From HGM04593 sp045630965 (GTDB lineage Bacteria > Bacteroidota > Bacteroidia > Bacteroidales > Bacteroidaceae): 32,128 nt of DNA. Numbering within the stretch: position 1 is the first letter of the stretch; each line of letters begins with the position of its first letter. Position numbers and translations under genes: made by a program. Below are positions 7,226 to 16,454 of the stretch, piece by piece. Location: assembly GCA_045630965.1 (NCBI GenBank), contig JAZQTU010000041.1:1-32128 (forward strand), read 5' to 3'. Below the pieces are notes generated by a model. It saw only the letters and a list, made by a program, of their open reading frames with translations, had not been told where the DNA came from and did no database searches.

Positions 7226-10200
7226 TTAGAGGTTAAGCTTGATGTTCAAACCGAACTGACGTGCCGAAGGATAGTTGAACATGTCGATACCGCCCAAACC
7301 GTTAGCTGTTGACAAAGAGATATCCGGGTCAACTGGTGCGTCTCTGTAGATGAAGAAGAGGTTGCGGCATACGAATGAGATGCTCAAGTTCTTGTAGTCA
7401 CCGAAGAGGTTACGGAATGTATAACCCAATGACAACTCACGCAAACGGAAGTTTGTTGCATCATAGATGTAGCTTGAAGCGTCGCTTGTACCTAAGAATG
7501 TGTAGTAGTCCTCAACTGAAACGAGGTTACGTCCTTCATTCAACTCCATTGCGTGACGGCCATCAGCCATGTAGAGGTTGTTCTTCTCTGCATAAAGACG
7601 AGCCTCGCCTGAACGCTCTGATGCACCCCAACGGTCAAGGTAACCCTCGGTCAATGAAACAACCTTACCACCGATACGTCCGTTGATGAGGAAGTACAAT
7701 GAGAAGTTCTTGTATGTGAAGGTGTTAGACCATGACAACTGGTAAGGGCTGTTGGCGTTACCTGCATATGTCTGGAACTTTTTGTTAGACTCGCGTACAC
7801 GTACGTTACCCTCGTCTGTTACTGTTGCATAACCGCCAAGTGAAGGCTTGCCGTTCTTTGCGATGTACAAGTCACCAGCTTTGTTGATGAGTTCACCCTC
7901 GCCGGTAGTGTTATATTTGCCATCAGCTGTTTGGTAAACGTCGCAGTTGTAACGTGTGAAGTCTGTGATGTAGAGGTCGCCGTAAGAACCGCCCTTTCTG
8001 TAAAGCAACTGGATCTTACCGTTTGCAAGTGATGTTGACATGTCCTTGCTGTTACCCATTCTGTCCTTGCTGGTCTCAACAATCTTGTTGTTGTTGTAAG
8101 AGAAGTTCACGTTTGTCTGCCATCTCCAGTCTCTGTTGATCTTCCAGTCGTAACCCAATGTCAACTCAACACCCTGATTGCGGATGATACCACTGTTTAC
8201 AGGTTGCATCTTACCGTTTGTACCGGCAATCTCAAGATATGAGTTGTGCATTGCTGAATTATAATATGTAATGTCGGCTGTCAAACAGTCGCGCAAGAAC
8301 TGCATCTCGATACCTGTCTCGAATGACTTTGTCTTTTCAGGTATTGGAGTAAAGCTGTTTCTTGATGAAGTGGTAGCTGTACCCAAGTATGAGTTTGTGC
8401 TTGCTGAACCGTAAAGTACGTTAGGAATAGAGTTACCTACCTCTGAGTAGCTCAAACGGTATTTTGCATAATTGAACCAGCGTGGGAGTTCAACCATGTC
8501 GCTGATGATTGCATTGGCACCAACACCGAAGTAACCGTAGCTCTCCTTTGTTCCAAGATATGTAAACTGCTTGAATGGACGGTACCAGTCGTGGCGATAT
8601 GAACCATCAATGAAGAGAACGTCCTTCCAACCGAACTGTGCTGTTGCGAGAACTGCCTGGTCCCAGTTAGAGCTCTTGCTCTTTGATGTAACACCTGCAC
8701 CACCGTAGTTGGGGGCGAACATGTTGATGTCTGTTGGAATCATTGTAGGAATGCTGTACTGGCTGTCGTGTGTATCGATAGTTGCAGCTCCAACATTTGT
8801 AACAATGTTTGTACCCTTGATTGTGTGACCTACATAACCTGCAGAAGCAGAAACAGACCAATCTTCAGAGAACTCCTTATTATAAGAGAGCATGTAGTCG
8901 GTATAGATTTCGCTTGTGCTGTTGCTGCTGAGCCAGTAAGAACCGTAACGGTTCATCTCAACAGGGCCCCATGTTGTTGCGTAGGTGCAAGACTCATTGC
9001 TGTAGCTTGAGTTGTCGATTGAAACTCGTCCCTGGATGTTGAGGCCGTCAATGATCTGAAGGCTACCGCTGAATGTTGCAGAGAAACGCTCTTCAATGTT
9101 CTCACTGGTGTTCATGTTTGTGAGCCAGTATGGGTTGTTGTATGTAGGACCCTGGAATGCATACTGCTGCATTGGACCGGTAAGGAGCTCTTTGCCTACA
9201 TTCTTTGTGGCAGTGAAGTTGTTTTCCTTCTTGTTGCTCTCCTTGATGTCTGTGAAGTAAATCTGTGTACCGTTACCATCCTGGTCACCTGATGACCACC
9301 AGCTACCGTCAGCCTTGTAGAGGTTCTTGTAGTAGTCCATATCAACATCACGTGGTGTTGTATAGAGGTGGTAAATTGGGTTACCTACGCTACCACCACC
9401 GACGCGGTTCTTTGTCTTTGCCTGGTTGTAGCTGATGTTTGCGTTCAATGTCAAACGGTCCCACAATTTGTATGTCTGGCGGAATGAGAATGTGTTACGG
9501 TTGTAACGGTTGCTCTCAATCATACCGATAGACTGTGAGTTTGAATATGAAACGTATGTCTGGATCTTCTCTGTACCGCCTGATACTGACAATGAGTTGT
9601 TGGTATTGATACCGGTACCGTAGAATTCAGCAATGTCGTCCTTTGCCTGGTTACGCAAGTATGCAGTGAAGGTGTTCTTTGAATTGTCGGTATTGACATC
9701 CTTGAAGTACTGCTTGTCAACGTCGTAGATGAACTTGTTGTCAGCGGGTCTGTTTGGGCTGTTCAAAGCGTCTCCCCAGCTGTTGTAGTTCAACTTGTTG
9801 CTGCTTGCAACGTAACCACCATAGTAGTTCTGCAATCTTGGTGTCAACAATGGAGTATCGAATGTTGTACCTGAATTGAATGCAACTTCCATCTTACCTT
9901 CCTTACCCTTCTTTGTGGTAATCATGACAACACCGTTTGCTGCACGTGAACCGTAAAGGGCAGCGGCGTTCGCACCCTTGAGGACGTTCATTGATTCGAT
10001 ATCGTCAGGGTTGATCATTGAAAGCGGGTCACTACCTTCGGTAGAACTTGAATATGTGATGTTTGCTGCATCACCTACCTGGCCGCGGATGTTGTTGGTC
10101 ATAGGCACACCGTCAACAACGATAAGAGGAGCGTTGTCACCCATGATTGACTTGTTACCACGGAGCACAATCTTTGATGCACCACCGGCACCACCGGCAC

Positions 10201-10708
10201 TTGGGGTAATTGTGATACCTGAAATCTTACCCTCGAGTGAGTTTACGAGGTTCGCATCGGGAGCCTTCAAAAGGTCATCGGCCTTTACAAGCTGTGTAGC
10301 ATAGGTAAGTGATTTCTCCTTACGCATGATACCCATGGCGGTAACGACTACCTCGTCAAGAGCTGTGCTCTCCTCTTTCATCACGAACTTGAGGTCTTTA
10401 CCGTTCCAAACTTGGTCGTCACATGTGTAGCCCATGAGCTGTACACGGATTTCCGAACCGTTCTTTACGTTGCCCAATTCGAAGTTACCATCGAAGTCAG
10501 CCATACACGAATTTGTTGTACCTACAACGAATACAACTGCTCCGAATACAGGCTCGCCCTTCTCATCGACAACAGAACCCTTTGCTGTGCCGTACTGCTG
10601 TTGATGCACAGCAGTAGCTGCCATTGCGTCTGCTGCTGTCATGGCGAATGTCATTCCCATAACTGCTGCAACCAATAGCGACTTTGCAACTGTTTTTAGT
10701 AGTTTCAT
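7226..10708 (-). CDS. SusC/RagA family TonB-dependent glycan transporter
   Basis: A 1160-residue outer-membrane receptor that, with SusD, imports oligosaccharides using TonB energy. It has a long signal peptide (about 1-31), a carboxypeptidase-regulatory-like domain (about 41-111: GSVVDEKGEPVFGAVVFVVGT), a TonB-box-like stretch LDEVVVTAMG (117-126), then a plug domain (about 127-268). The plug carries the SusC signature LRGNKSIMGDNAPLIVVDGVPM (182-203) and ANAAALYGSRAANGVVMITTKKG. The remainder forms the 22-strand barrel and ends in the usual QFGLNIKLNL beta-signal region. The length fits SusC-like proteins. It is the first gene of the three-gene unit and follows a predicted promoter within a dyad at 10797-10827. 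No HTCS, ECF sigma/anti-sigma or SusR regulator lies in the window, and the N-terminus has no sigma/anti-sigma signalling extension. Confidence 0.94.
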   Translation of the reverse strand: MKLLKTVAKSLLVAAVMGMTFAMTAADAMAATAVHQQQYGTAKGSVVDEKGEPVFGAVVFVVGTTNSCMADFDGNFELGNVKNGSEIRVQLMGYTCDDQVWNGKDLKFVMKEESTALDEVVVTAMGIMRKEKSLTYATQLVKADDLLKAPDANLVNSLEGKISGITITPSAGGAGGASKIVLRGNKSIMGDNAPLIVVDGVPMTNNIRGQVGDAANITYSSSTEGSDPLSMINPDDIESMNVLKGANAAALYGSRAANGVVMITTKKGKEGKMEVAFNSGTTFDTPLLTPRLQNYYGGYVASSNKLNYNSWGDALNSPNRPADNKFIYDVDKQYFKDVNTDNSKNTFTAYLRNQAKDDIAEFYGTGINTNNSLSVSGGTEKIQTYVSYSNSQSIGMIESNRYNRNTFSFRQTYKLWDRLTLNANISYNQAKTKNRVGGGSVGNPIYHLYTTPRDVDMDYYKNLYKADGSWWSSGDQDGNGTQIYFTDIKESNKKENNFTATKNVGKELLTGPMQQYAFQGPTYNNPYWLTNMNTSENIEERFSATFSGSLQIIDGLNIQGRVSIDNSSYSNESCTYATTWGPVEMNRYGSYWLSSNSTSEIYTDYMLSYNKEFSEDWSVSASAGYVGHTIKGTNIVTNVGAATIDTHDSQYSIPTMIPTDINMFAPNYGGAGVTSKSKSSNWDQAVLATAQFGWKDVLFIDGSYRHDWYRPFKQFTYLGTKESYGYFGVGANAIISDMVELPRWFNYAKYRLSYSEVGNSIPNVLYGSASTNSYLGTATTSSRNSFTPIPEKTKSFETGIEMQFLRDCLTADITYYNSAMHNSYLEIAGTNGKMQPVNSGIIRNQGVELTLGYDWKINRDWRWQTNVNFSYNNNKIVETSKDRMGNSKDMSTSLANGKIQLLYRKGGSYGDLYITDFTRYNCDVYQTADGKYNTTGEGELINKAGDLYIAKNGKPSLGGYATVTDEGNVRVRESNKKFQTYAGNANSPYQLSWSNTFTYKNFSLYFLINGRIGGKVVSLTEGYLDRWGASERSGEARLYAEKNNLYMADGRHAMELNEGRNLVSVEDYYTFLGTSDASSYIYDATNFRLRELSLGYTFRNLFGDYKNLSISFVCRNLFFIYRDAPVDPDISLSTANGLGGIDMFNYPSARQFGLNIKLNL

Positions 10709-10796
10709 ATTGATTTAATTAGTTTTTGGCGGTTAAGGCAAATTCGTTTTGTCCTAACCTATGGTTAATATTGTATTGTTTGTATAAAATAGTCCT

Positions 10797-10827
10797 AATA
10801 AACCACCTTCAAAAATAATGGTTTATT
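10797..10827. promoter_or_regulatory. Predicted susC promoter -7 element inside an inverted repeat (candidate operator)
   Basis: The minus strand carries TATTTTTG (10817-10810), an exact match to the Bacteroidota -7 box TAnnTTTG. It sits in the 13-base spacer of a perfect 9-base dyad, AATAAACCA (10797-10805) and TGGTTTATT (10819-10827). I see no good -33 TTG about 20 bases upstream, which fits a promoter that needs an activator. The predicted leader is about 95 bases. Confidence 0.5.
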
Positions 10828-10890
10828 TTTATATACACTAATTTTTATTAAATTTTTTCTCTATTGGCCGATAATTAATCTCCTATATGT

Positions 10891-10939
10891 CAAAATGACA
10901 GGAAACCGAGCGTACAAGCATTGGTTTCCTGTCATTTTG
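10891..10939 (-). terminator. Large hairpin downstream of korB, probable terminator
   Basis: A perfect 17-base inverted repeat, CAAAATGACAGGAAACC (10891-10907) and its complement at 10923-10939, with a 15-base loop. It begins 26 bases after the korB stop. The arm ends in TTTTG on the minus strand, but no long T-run follows, so termination may be partial or the hairpin may mainly protect the 3' end. Confidence 0.7.
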
Positions 10940-10965
10940 TTGTTGTTTCCGGTAGTTGCCGGCTG

Positions 10966-11970
10966 TTATTTTATTTCCCAGGTCTCATTTGTTTCAAGAA
11001 GTTCACTGAAAGTGTGGTATTTCTTGCTCTCCTTGACCTCCTGAACCTGTGCGTGGACTGCTTCGTTGTAGGTTATTGCCTCTACATCGCGTATGATTCC
11101 AAGGGCAATAGGGAAGTCCGGGCCTTCCATCAATGCAAGCTTCAGGTGAAGGGTTGTATCCTTGCAATGTGCATCGTGTACAAGAATATCGTTCTCGGTA
11201 ATTCCGTTCTCTCCAATCTTGACAACCTTGAGGCCGAATCCCTCCTGCATAAGGCCGTATTCGCGGTTTTCACCGAATATCATCGGCTTGCCATGTTCAA
11301 GGTAAATGGCGTTCTTGGCGCGTCCTTCCTTGGTGTATACGCTCTCGTGTGTACCGTTGTTGAAGATGACACAGTTCTGCAGAACTTCTGTTACAGATGC
11401 TCCTTTGTGCTGTGCTGCCGCCTTGAGGCATGCAACGGCTGCGGGCATGTCTGTAGCTACGCAACGTGCAAAGAAGTTGCCTCGTGCGCCAAAGCATAGT
11501 TCTGCCGGGCGGAAGGGATCCTCAACGGTTCCGTAAGGTGATGACTTGCTCACGAAACCGCGTACCGATGTTGGTGAATACTGTCCTTTTGTCAAACCGT
11601 ATATGCGATTGTTCAACAGTATCATGTTCAGGTCTATGTTACGGCGTACCGCATGGATAAAGTGGTTACCTCCAATGGCAAGGCCGTCGCCGTCGCCCGA
11701 AACCTGCCAGATGGTCAAGTCGGGGTTGGCAAGCTTGGCGCCTGTAGCTATGGCTGCCGAACGTCCATGAATGGTGTGGAAACCGTATGTGTTCATGTAG
11801 TATGGCAATCGTGACGAGCAACCGATACCTGAAATTACTGCAATGTTATGTGGGGCAACGCCCAACTCGCCCATTGCCTTGTGCAACGCTCCAAGGAATG
11901 AATGGTCGCCGCAACCCGGACACCAACGTGGCTGTCCGAACTTATAATCCTGTGCTGTATACTCGCTCAT
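10966..11970 (-). CDS. korB: 2-oxoglutarate:ferredoxin oxidoreductase, beta subunit (KorB)
   Basis: A 334-residue subunit that binds thiamine pyrophosphate and a [4Fe-4S] cluster. With KorA it converts 2-oxoglutarate and CoA to succinyl-CoA and CO2 while reducing ferredoxin; the reaction can run in reverse. The CPGCGDH motif supplies C17 and C20, with C51 (IGCSS) and C200 (LQNC) as the likely other cluster ligands. The TPP site is seen as SGDGDGLAIGG (91-101) to NNRIYGLTKGQYSPT (120-134). The gene begins 3 bases after korA, so the two are translated together, and a large hairpin follows the stop. The 2-oxoglutarate assignment over other 2-oxoacids rests on overall similarity to two-subunit Kor enzymes of Bacteroidota. 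Confidence 0.9.
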   Translation of the reverse strand: MSEYTAQDYKFGQPRWCPGCGDHSFLGALHKAMGELGVAPHNIAVISGIGCSSRLPYYMNTYGFHTIHGRSAAIATGAKLANPDLTIWQVSGDGDGLAIGGNHFIHAVRRNIDLNMILLNNRIYGLTKGQYSPTSVRGFVSKSSPYGTVEDPFRPAELCFGARGNFFARCVATDMPAAVACLKAAAQHKGASVTEVLQNCVIFNNGTHESVYTKEGRAKNAIYLEHGKPMIFGENREYGLMQEGFGLKVVKIGENGITENDILVHDAHCKDTTLHLKLALMEGPDFPIALGIIRDVEAITYNEAVHAQVQEVKESKKYHTFSELLETNETWEIK

Positions 11971-11973
11971 CTC

Positions 11974-13827
11974 TTATTCCTCCATGATTTTAGTGAATTC
12001 ATCTACAAGTGTCGCAACGGTGAAGGGCTGGCCCTTTACTTCGTTGTAACGGTGTAGTTTTATATCGCTTATCTTTGTTTGCAGGTAGCCGGCGAACTGT
12101 CCCATGTTCTGCTCGGCAACAACAATCTTCTTGTATCTGCGCAGAACTTCGGCTGTGTTGCGTGGCAATGGGTTGATATACTGGAATTGTGCCAACGCAA
12201 CCTTCTTGCCGTCGTTGTTCATCTGCTGCATTGCTTCGCAAAGGTGACCGTATGTACCTCCGAAACCGACAATGAGCAGGTCGGCATCCTCGCATCCTTC
12301 AACCTGAAGTTCAGGTATGTCGAATGCAATCTTCTCAACCTTTCTTGCACGTGTCTCTACCATACTGTGGTGGTTGGCAGGGTCGTTGCTTATAGCACCG
12401 GTAGCCGCGCTCTTCTCCAAACCGCCTATGCGGTGTGTGAATCCTGGTGTGCCGGGAACAGCCCAGTAGCGTACGTCGTTTTCGGGGTTGCGCTTATAAG
12501 GGCTCCAGCCCTCCTGCATGTCGGGTGTGACATACGGTGGAACGATTGCCGGGTATTGTGTTATGTCAGGTAAACGCCATGCTGCAGAACCGTTTGCTAT
12601 GAATGCATCGGTGAGAAGAATCACCGGTGTCATGTGCTCAACAGCTATCTTGCATGCGCTGAACGCTGCGTCAAAGCAGTTTGTGGGTGATGTTGCTGCT
12701 ATGACCGGGATAGGGCTTTCGCCGTTACGTCCGTAAAGTGCCTGCAACAGGTCGGTCTGTTCGCTCTTTGTAGGCAAGCCGGTAGAAGGACCACCACGCT
12801 GTACGTCGATGATGACAAGTGGCAATTCTGTTATTACGGCAAGGTTTATCGCTTCGCTCTTGAGGCAGATACCGGGGCCCGAGGTCGATGTACATGCCAA
12901 TGCTCCGGCATATGCGGCTCCTACTGCCGATGCGCAACCGGCAATCTCGTCCTCGGCCTGCATGGTTACCACTCCAAGTGACTTGTGCTTTGCAAGTTCG
13001 TGGAGAATATCTGTCGCAGGGGTAATGGGGTATGAACCAAGGAAGAGTCTCATACCGGCTCTTTCGGCTGCTGCAATCAAACCGTATGCAGTCGCCTTGT
13101 TTCCGTTTATATCCATGTAACGGCCCTTTTTCTTCTCGCTGTCGCTCTCAACGCTGTATGTGTGAGAAATGGATGTGTGGGTGTTGTGGCCCATGTCATA
13201 TCCTGCTCTCAAAACCTTTATGTTCGCTTCGGCAATTTCGGGTTTCTTTGCGAACTTTGTGCGGAGCATGTTCTCGGCGAGTGTAAGGTCGCGGTCGTAT
13301 ATCCAGCATACGAGACCCAATGCGAGCATATTCTTGCAACGTATTATGCTCTTGTTGTCCATGCCACTATCCTTGAGTGTCTCCTGACACAATGATGTGA
13401 TGGGACATGGGACCACTTCGCATGTTATTCCAAGTTCGGCAATGGGGTCGTCGGTCTTGAACTCCGCCTTCTGCAGGTCCTTCTCGGTGAACGAGTCGCT
13501 GTCGATGATGATAGCGCCTGTTGGCTTGCAATACTTGTGCTGTGTCTTGAGGGCTGCGGGGTTCATTGCGATAAGGATGTCGCACTGGTCGCCCGGTGTC
13601 AGAACCTTGTCGGAACCGATGTGTACCTGAAAACCTGAAACGCCTGTGAGGACTCCTTGCGGAGCGCGTATGTCGGCAGGGTAGTCGGGAAATGTACAGA
13701 TATCATTTCCTACTGTTGCCGAAATGGTGGAAAAGATGTTTCCTGCCAGCTGCATGCCGTCGCCGGAGTCTCCCGAAAAACGGACAACAATCTGGTCAAC
13801 CTTTTGTGTTTTTACTGTGTTTGCCAT
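11974..13827 (-). CDS. korA: 2-oxoglutarate:ferredoxin oxidoreductase, fused gamma-alpha subunit (KorA)
   Basis: A 617-residue cytosolic subunit in which the gamma domain (about 10-200: VVRFSGDSGDGMQLAG, FPDYPADIRAPQGVLTGVSGFQVHIG) is fused in front of the pyrophosphate/pyrimidine-binding alpha domain. The alpha part shows GNKATAYGLIAAAERAG, YPITPATDILHELA, QAEDEIAGCASAVGAAYAGA, TSTSGPGICLKSEAI and QRGGPSTGLPTKSEQTDL. A C-terminal transketolase-like segment (DADLLIVGFGGTYGHLCEAM) completes it. This is the usual two-gene Kor layout, feeding or draining the incomplete anaerobic TCA branch through ferredoxin. It lies directly upstream of korB. I see no clear consensus promoter in the 70-odd bases before it. 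Confidence 0.92.
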   Translation of the reverse strand: MANTVKTQKVDQIVVRFSGDSGDGMQLAGNIFSTISATVGNDICTFPDYPADIRAPQGVLTGVSGFQVHIGSDKVLTPGDQCDILIAMNPAALKTQHKYCKPTGAIIIDSDSFTEKDLQKAEFKTDDPIAELGITCEVVPCPITSLCQETLKDSGMDNKSIIRCKNMLALGLVCWIYDRDLTLAENMLRTKFAKKPEIAEANIKVLRAGYDMGHNTHTSISHTYSVESDSEKKKGRYMDINGNKATAYGLIAAAERAGMRLFLGSYPITPATDILHELAKHKSLGVVTMQAEDEIAGCASAVGAAYAGALACTSTSGPGICLKSEAINLAVITELPLVIIDVQRGGPSTGLPTKSEQTDLLQALYGRNGESPIPVIAATSPTNCFDAAFSACKIAVEHMTPVILLTDAFIANGSAAWRLPDITQYPAIVPPYVTPDMQEGWSPYKRNPENDVRYWAVPGTPGFTHRIGGLEKSAATGAISNDPANHHSMVETRARKVEKIAFDIPELQVEGCEDADLLIVGFGGTYGHLCEAMQQMNNDGKKVALAQFQYINPLPRNTAEVLRRYKKIVVAEQNMGQFAGYLQTKISDIKLHRYNEVKGQPFTVATLVDEFTKIMEE

Positions 13828-13898
13828 GTCTGGTTGGTTTGTTTTTCTATGTTGCCGCCAAATTTCGTAAACATTTATGAAAAGAGGAAATTTTTTGC

Positions 13899-13938
13899 AA
13901 AAAAAATAGGAGAAAAGACAAATGCTATCTTTTCTCCT
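13899..13938 (-). terminator. Intrinsic terminator of the RND efflux unit
   Basis: Read on the minus strand, AGGAGAAAAGA (13938-13928) pairs with TCTTTTCTCCT (13918-13908) around a 9-base loop and is followed by A and eight T residues (13906-13899). It lies only 5 bases after the stop of the receptor-like gene and ends the four-gene unit. Confidence 0.9.
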
Positions 13939-13943
13939 GAATT

Positions 13944-16412
13944 TTACATATCTCCACCACCGTAGTCGTCATATCCGCTTTGTGGAATCTCCTGTGGCTT
14001 GCGGGTCGGCTTCTTTGCCTTCATGTTTCCAAAGTTGTATGTCAGTGTGAAACCGAAGGTACGTCCGCCATGCGAGTTTCTTGAATCGCGGTAGAAACTG
14101 TCGTTGTGTGTTATCGAGTGGCGGCTGCGTGAGTCAAGCAGGTCGCGTGCGTTGATGCTGAGGCTCCAGCTCTTGTTGAAAACCTTGCGCAAACCGATAT
14201 CAAGCATATAGCTCGGTTCACGGTGTCCCTGTGCCACTACACGGCGTGCATTGTAACGACCTGTCAGCTGCATGGTCATGCTCCAGGGGAGTATGACACT
14301 CGCTGTCATGCGTGCGTTCCATGAGAAGTTCTCGCTCGCATCTCCTGTTATGTCGTGTCCGTTTATGGTGTATTTGAACGCATCGAGTTTGTAATAGAAA
14401 AGGTTTACACTTGTTGTGAGGTCAAGTATCTTGAACAGTTTGTTCTTGCCGATAATCTCCAGACCTGCCGATTGTGTTTGTGTGACATTCTCGTGGGTGG
14501 TGTACATCACTTTTCCTTCGTTGTAGCTTATTCGCTCAATGACATCGTCGGTAGTGCGGTAGTAGGCACTTAGTGACAATGTGTGCTTGTCCCAATTCTT
14601 TATATAATTGAGCTCGTAGGCGTTTGAGTATTCCGGTGTAAGCCACGGGTTACCGTATGAGATGTTGCTGTTGTCGCTGATATTCTTGAAACTGTTGAGC
14701 TGCCCGCCCCACGGACGGCGCAAACGACGTGTGTAGTTCGCCTGTATCTCATGTCCTTCGCTTATCTCATAGCTTACGAATGCGCTTGGGAACAGCTTGA
14801 AGAAGTCATTGCTGTCGTATGCTTTCTCAATACCGCTCTGTTTGTCGTTCCAATCGATAGAGCGTGTATCCACGTTCCAATATTCACCACGCAGTCCCAA
14901 CTGGAACCCGAACTTGCCCACTCTGCCCGAATATGTTCCGTATAAGGCATGTGTCTGCTGCTTGTAGCTGAATTCGTTGTAGAGATCTTCATCGACTACA
15001 TTATGCGCTTCGTCGGTGTATGTCTTTACAGGGCTGTAGTCATCGGCAAAGTCGCCTTTGTAGCCTGCTTCTATGCGGTGGTTGTCATTTATCTTGTACT
15101 GGTAGTCGAGTTTTATCTCTGTTTTGTCGTTTCTGTTCTTGTTGTCCTGGAACTGATAGTTTCTTATAGTGTCATTGCTTGCCAGGAGTATGTTCTCTTC
15201 ACGGTATGTCGCTTCCCTTCTCTGTTGCCATGAGTGGTGTCCTACAGAAAAATCAATGAAATGGGTATCGCTCCAGCGGTGGGTGTAGCCAAGCTCTACG
15301 TTGTACATGCGCGGTTTACCGTTCTGGTCGGTTGTGCGTATCTTTTCTTCTGTTGGAGCTGTCGGGTTACCTTCGGCATCAAGGCTGCCGCTTTGTGCGT
15401 TGATTTCACTTATGTGTTTTCCGCCACCGAACATGCCCATTACATTGGCATACAATTCGTCTTTACCTGTTATATGCCATGTCACGCCGCCACGGGCAAA
15501 AATGTTGTTTGGATTGTGGCTGCCGGTGCTAGTCTGGTTTATATAGCTCAGTGGACCGAAATATTTGGTATTGGTGAATCCTTCGTTCTTGGAACGCATG
15601 TTGCGGTAGTTGAGTCCGGCATACGCCTCTACAACACCGCTGCTGTAGTTGAAATTGCCACCTGCGTTGTATCCTCCGCGTGTGTCGGCTCCAGCCTGGG
15701 CACTTCCATAATATCCGGCTTTGCGGTCACGCTTCAGAATAATGTTTATGATACCGGCTGTACCCTCGGGAGAGTGTTTTGCCGAAGGATTTGTAATAAC
15801 CTCAATTCTCTCAATAGAGCCTGCCGGCAACTGCTGAAGGATATCACCCTGATTGTCACCGGTCAAGCCGCTTGCCTTACCGTTGATCCACACAGTGACG
15901 CTTTCACTTCCTCGTAGTGATACAGCACCTTCGGTATCAACCTCAATGGACGGTATGTCGGCAAGCACATCGCTTGCACTTCCTCCCGTATTTGCTATAC
16001 TCTGGTCTACAGTGAACACACGTTTGTCTATGTCGAAACTCATCTGGGAACGTTGTTCTGTCACTACGACCTCTTTCAGCATCTTTCTGTCTTCCTTCAA
16101 CTTGACAAAGCCTATGTTGTGTCTTGCGTTGCCGTCGATGTTTACATTGCGTCTGTCATTGAGGTAACCGACATATGAGAATTCGACTGTGTAATTACCC
16201 TTTTTTATGTTGGATATCTCAAATTTTCCTTCGTCATCGCTACTGCATCCGGCAATGGGAGTGCTACTTCCTGCCGGGAAAAGTGCTACTGTGACAAAAC
16301 CCAATGGCTCGTTGCTTTCACTGTCAACGATTTTGCCGCTTATGCTGCCCGCTGTCTGTGCTGCCATTCCCAATGGCATTGCCAACAAAAGCAGGTATAT
16401 CAGTCTCTTCAT
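13944..16412 (-). CDS. TonB-dependent-receptor-like outer-membrane beta-barrel protein
   Basis: An 822-residue outer-membrane protein. A signal peptide (about 1-18, ending GMAA) precedes a carboxypeptidase-regulatory-like domain (about 22-103: GSISGKIVDSESNEPLGFVTVALFPAG), a TonB-box-like MLKEVVVTEQ (111-120), a plug domain (about 120-230, with NPSAKHSPEGTAGIINIILKRDRK) and a barrel of the outer-membrane-protein beta-barrel family 3 type. It ends in a polar 26-residue tail after the last strand (KAKKPTRKPQEIPQSGYDDYGGGDM). The frame runs back to a TTG at 16424, but the ATG at 16412 gives a normal signal peptide (MKRLIYLLLLAMPLGMAAQ) and is preferred. It starts 42 bases after the TolC gene of an RND pump and precedes a strong terminator, so it is probably co-transcribed. 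Its ligand is unknown, and it is not followed by a susD. Confidence 0.83.
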   Translation of the reverse strand: MKRLIYLLLLAMPLGMAAQTAGSISGKIVDSESNEPLGFVTVALFPAGSSTPIAGCSSDDEGKFEISNIKKGNYTVEFSYVGYLNDRRNVNIDGNARHNIGFVKLKEDRKMLKEVVVTEQRSQMSFDIDKRVFTVDQSIANTGGSASDVLADIPSIEVDTEGAVSLRGSESVTVWINGKASGLTGDNQGDILQQLPAGSIERIEVITNPSAKHSPEGTAGIINIILKRDRKAGYYGSAQAGADTRGGYNAGGNFNYSSGVVEAYAGLNYRNMRSKNEGFTNTKYFGPLSYINQTSTGSHNPNNIFARGGVTWHITGKDELYANVMGMFGGGKHISEINAQSGSLDAEGNPTAPTEEKIRTTDQNGKPRMYNVELGYTHRWSDTHFIDFSVGHHSWQQRREATYREENILLASNDTIRNYQFQDNKNRNDKTEIKLDYQYKINDNHRIEAGYKGDFADDYSPVKTYTDEAHNVVDEDLYNEFSYKQQTHALYGTYSGRVGKFGFQLGLRGEYWNVDTRSIDWNDKQSGIEKAYDSNDFFKLFPSAFVSYEISEGHEIQANYTRRLRRPWGGQLNSFKNISDNSNISYGNPWLTPEYSNAYELNYIKNWDKHTLSLSAYYRTTDDVIERISYNEGKVMYTTHENVTQTQSAGLEIIGKNKLFKILDLTTSVNLFYYKLDAFKYTINGHDITGDASENFSWNARMTASVILPWSMTMQLTGRYNARRVVAQGHREPSYMLDIGLRKVFNKSWSLSINARDLLDSRSRHSITHNDSFYRDSRNSHGGRTFGFTLTYNFGNMKAKKPTRKPQEIPQSGYDDYGGGDM

Positions 16413-16454
16413 TATATTTTTCAACTGTGGTGGATTTGTTGTTTACCTATATTC

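Noticed and set aside
15234..15917. 227-residue plus-strand ORF within the receptor-like gene
   Set aside because: It lies opposite a long gene with clear domains, has no recognisable motif, and its composition follows from the antisense of the real gene.
16413..16424. TTG start four codons upstream for the receptor-like gene
   Set aside because: ATG 16412 gives a normal signal peptide, and an ATG is more likely than TTG.
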